This document shows positions 61,389 through 64,000 of a stretch of 64,000 nucleotides of DNA, piece after piece (position 1 is the stretch's first letter; each line of letters begins with the position of its first letter). Under the pieces are notes generated by a model, which had not been told where the DNA came from, did no database searches, and saw only the letters and a program-made list of their open reading frames with translations. Source of the DNA: Oscheius dolichura (Eukaryota > Nematoda > Chromadorea > Rhabditida > Rhabditidae); the NCBI GenBank assembly GCA_932521035.1, contig OW051497.1, positions 12,462,001-12,526,000 of the forward strand, in the 5' to 3' direction. The position numbers and the translations under genes were made by a program.

Positions 61389-64000
61389 TTACATCCGGAA
61401 TCCGTAAGCTTCTACGAACTGTACAATGAAGTCTTCCTTTTCGCCGGCCAATGGCTCGTTGTCAAAGGTGTCGCATTTCTGTGATCGACCATGGTTCAAG
61501 TCAGCTGAAAAATAGTCATTAGAACCGTTTCGAAATATTTTTTCAGTTAGAGCAGTGAGGAAAGCAAGCTTACCATCAAGCCAAAGACCATAGTGTCCTC
61601 CACCGGCGCCAATTGAAAGGGAATCCTTAGCGGCGTTGACGAAGAACTGATTCTCCCCCGTCCAATTGTATTGCCGGAGTTCACGCGTATGTGGCAATGC
61701 TCCCGTGAACCTCCACAAAAGGCAGGAATCACCGGTTCCTGGAAATTCCAGACTTATTGCCGCCTGCCTCAATTATGCTACCTGTATAGTGGTCCGATGG
61801 TCGAATGGCTCCGGAAACAACAGCTCCGAAGACATGCTCATTAGTGTCTCTAATGATCAAAAGAACCGGAGAGAGGTCTTCGTCGAATTCTACCATTTTC
61901 CTATAAATGCCTCAATTAGTTTCACCCAGCGTCTTCCTTTACCTGTAAAGGGTGGAAAGAGAGAATCCGTGTTTCTCAGAGTTGTAGATGTTAACCCATG
62001 GGTATCCTTCGGCCCGAGGAGGTAGAATTTCCATAATCTGAAATATCACTGTGTATTTTCTGGTTATACTTGGTGCAATATGATCACACCCTGGTGTTGC
62101 GTATCTGCGAATGTCCCCGTTAATCTATCCTATTAGTGTGTGACCTCAAATATCCTCCCAGCGGATGATGTTCAGAGACTAGGCACCTCCTTTTAGAGGA
62201 TATGTGACGAAAACACTCTCCAAAACGGGATAATCCTCTTCCGGTGGGGGTTGTAGCAAAAATAAGCAGTCGTTCTCACGAACTCATTAACAAAAGAAAA
62301 GGAGTCACCAAAAATCGAGGACATCGGATTGTTATTCTTTTGCGTGGGGTCTTTTCAGAATTTAGAATTTGGAAGGATCGCAACACTTATTCCTATTGGA
62401 ATTTTTAACAAGTTTAGATGAAATCTTGTTAAATTAACAAGATTGGGATCAAATAATCATTGTTATGAGGTTTTTGGTTGTGGAACGGTTGATTAATAGG
62501 TGGAAATAGTTATTACCTGTCGGATCATGAGTTCATCAAGGATCTGGGAGGAGGAAGCACCTTCGGGGATGGGGAGCTCCAATTGGTCAAGATCATCCAG
62601 GGACAATCGTCTGCACATCTCGGAGACTGTGACCAGTTCCCATTCTCTGTTGAGCAAAGAGGATCCGAACAGAGGAGCCGACTTCTCGTCGCCTGAAAAA
62701 TCAAATTATATTGGGTCATAGTACAGCTATAATTCCTTCCTCCTCTAGAGTGATTCTTGTAACTCCCCCTACCCCTAAAAAGCCTTAATTTTCGCCCAAC
62801 CCTGCACGACATGCTTCCGCTTAGGAGCAGTGGTCGTCTCATTCTCTTCCAGTGAAGCACATAATGGGACCTTGATAGGCCATAAAAGGGAGAAACACCC
62901 TCGAAAAGAGTTCCAAAATGGAAGGGTGACCCTGCTCAAGACATGCACAAGACAACCGGGTCAAGAGTACGAACCATTGCGGAATATGTCTATCTCCTGA
63001 TCGATGACTTCTCCGATGGTTGAGACCATCTGGCTCAAACGACGCTGGCTCATTTTTCTCGCTTTGGCTAGAGGAACAGAAAGACGTCGGACAGAAGCGC
63101 CGAACTGCTTCAACCCATCGTCAGAGGAGGCCTGACTGACAGTCGAAGCCAAGGAAGTGGTGGAAGTTTGAACTTTGTTGATTAAACCGGCTAGCATCTT
63201 CTGCTAAACGGGATGTAAACGAATCCAGATGGCGAGAAGTGTGAGAGTCGTGTCGAAGAAGGAATCGGCACAATGCCCACAGAAGGAGGAGGCGTGGCCT
63301 GGTCCCTGCATAAAAACATGCCATGGGAAATGCTCTAAACGCGCTAGGAGTAACTTCATTACGGAGTTGATACGCGTCGAGATGAACGTTATTCTTTGAA
63401 CATGTTTTTACAATAAGGATAACGGTAAATGTATCAGTAAGCAATAAACGCGATTTTTGGAAAACAGCGCTCCTTTTGTATTCCAAGTTTTGTTTGAATC
63501 ATCTATTCAAAAAGTGCCTGTATCATTTTCGCAATTATCATTGGAATAAGGCCAAAGATGCAAACTAGCTAAGTAGAAGAAGTATCTTCGAGCAAAGGTC
63601 ACTACGCGGAATCGCTAAGAAGAAGAAACATCTCAGGCTACTGCTCAGGCAAATCTGTATATTGCCGTGTGTTAAAGAGGGAGGGGGAGGGAATTTTGAA
63701 CGCAATTAACCCGGAGGCGTAGCAATTGCAATTAAAGATAGGGGCGGAAATCGGTATTCCGTTTTTTCACTCACCCGGAATAATGAATTGCTGGTTAGGA
63801 TTGAGGGACTGCGATCGCATCCTTTGTACCTGCTGCTTCTTTTTCTGCAGCCTGTTTTGCACTTTCATGAAGGGACGCTGGAAAAGCCTGGCTACGTCCA
63901 CTGTAGGAGTAGCAGGGGTTTTCGCTACTGGCGTCTCCAGTACATCGTAGAGCTCCTTCTTGTTGTTGTTCAACGGCTGCCCCCATCCTAGATCTTCCAG
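61389..64000 (-). CDS. OXR1/NCOA7/LMD-3-type TLDc protein (5 prime end outside the window)
   Basis: Supported exons: 64000 (edge)-63775, about 63203-62975, 62692-62517, 62037 to about 61943, about 61900-61770, 61738-61574 and 61504-61389. The order is a low-complexity linker, a helical segment, then WELVTVSEMCRRLSLDDLDQ and LPIPEGASSSQIL, the linker typical of OXR1, followed by a TLDc domain of about 170 residues: LPPRAEGYPW, HGFSLSTLYRKM, VLLIIRDTNEHVFGAVV, YTGTGDSCLLW, YNWTGENQFF, GAGGGHYGLWLDG and CDTFDNEPLAGEKEDFIV. OXR1-type proteins protect against oxidative stress and TLDc domains bind and regulate the vacuolar ATPase; C. elegans LMD-3 also has a LysM domain, which would be beyond the edge. 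The joint between the first two exons in the window is unresolved and may hide another exon. Confidence 0.85.

Noticed and set aside
1-64000. tRNA, rRNA, CRISPR arrays, transposase or reverse-transcriptase genes
   Set aside because: I looked for tRNA B-box-like sequence, regularly spaced repeats and mobile-element motifs by eye and found none that held up; a dedicated RNA search was not possible.

Overview
The window is eukaryotic, split into spliced genes with very small GT-AG introns (mostly 32-60 nt). Several families point to a nematode: two transthyretin-like proteins, a ground-like (GRL) protein, a MOLO1-type membrane protein, CUB-like proteins and a giant Kunitz/lustrin-cysteine protein. 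All gene models were read by eye from the sequence by joining exons that keep frame and preserve family motifs; the species is not identifiable without a search.

Left part (2.3-16 kb): two tandem transthyretin-like genes (+), a 23-exon LRRC9-type leucine-rich-repeat gene (+) convergent with a MOLO1-type gene (-), a decayed CUB-like copy followed by an intact CUB-like gene (+), and an EMI plus four-FAS1 secreted protein (+) with the architecture of TGFBI/periostin. A 3 kb stretch without a recognisable gene follows.

Middle (19-46.5 kb): a secreted hemopexin-fold protein (+), a type I L-asparaginase with C-terminal ankyrin repeats (-), an unassigned stretch with possible minus-strand exons, a TauE/SafE-type membrane transporter (-), a one-domain Kunitz gene (-), the giant 17-Kunitz/14-lustrin protein (-), a small secreted peptide (-) and an ACAD10-type HAD-phosphotransferase-acyl-CoA dehydrogenase fusion (-).

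Right part (46.8-64 kb): two tandem seven-transmembrane receptor-like genes (-), a TMEM53-type alpha/beta hydrolase (-), a GRL gene (+), a secreted six-cysteine cystine-knot ligand resembling Spatzle/neurotrophins (+), and the 3' part of an OXR1/NCOA7/LMD-3-type TLDc gene (-) that runs off the right edge.

The genes are not one pathway. Many are extracellular or secreted (transthyretin-like, CUB-like, EMI-FAS1, hemopexin, Kunitz, GRL, cystine knot), mixed with metabolic enzymes. The most notable items are the cystine-knot ligand, an LRRC9 orthologue in a nematode-like genome, the loss of the 14-38 disulfide across most of the Kunitz array, the paired receptor genes and the tiny introns.
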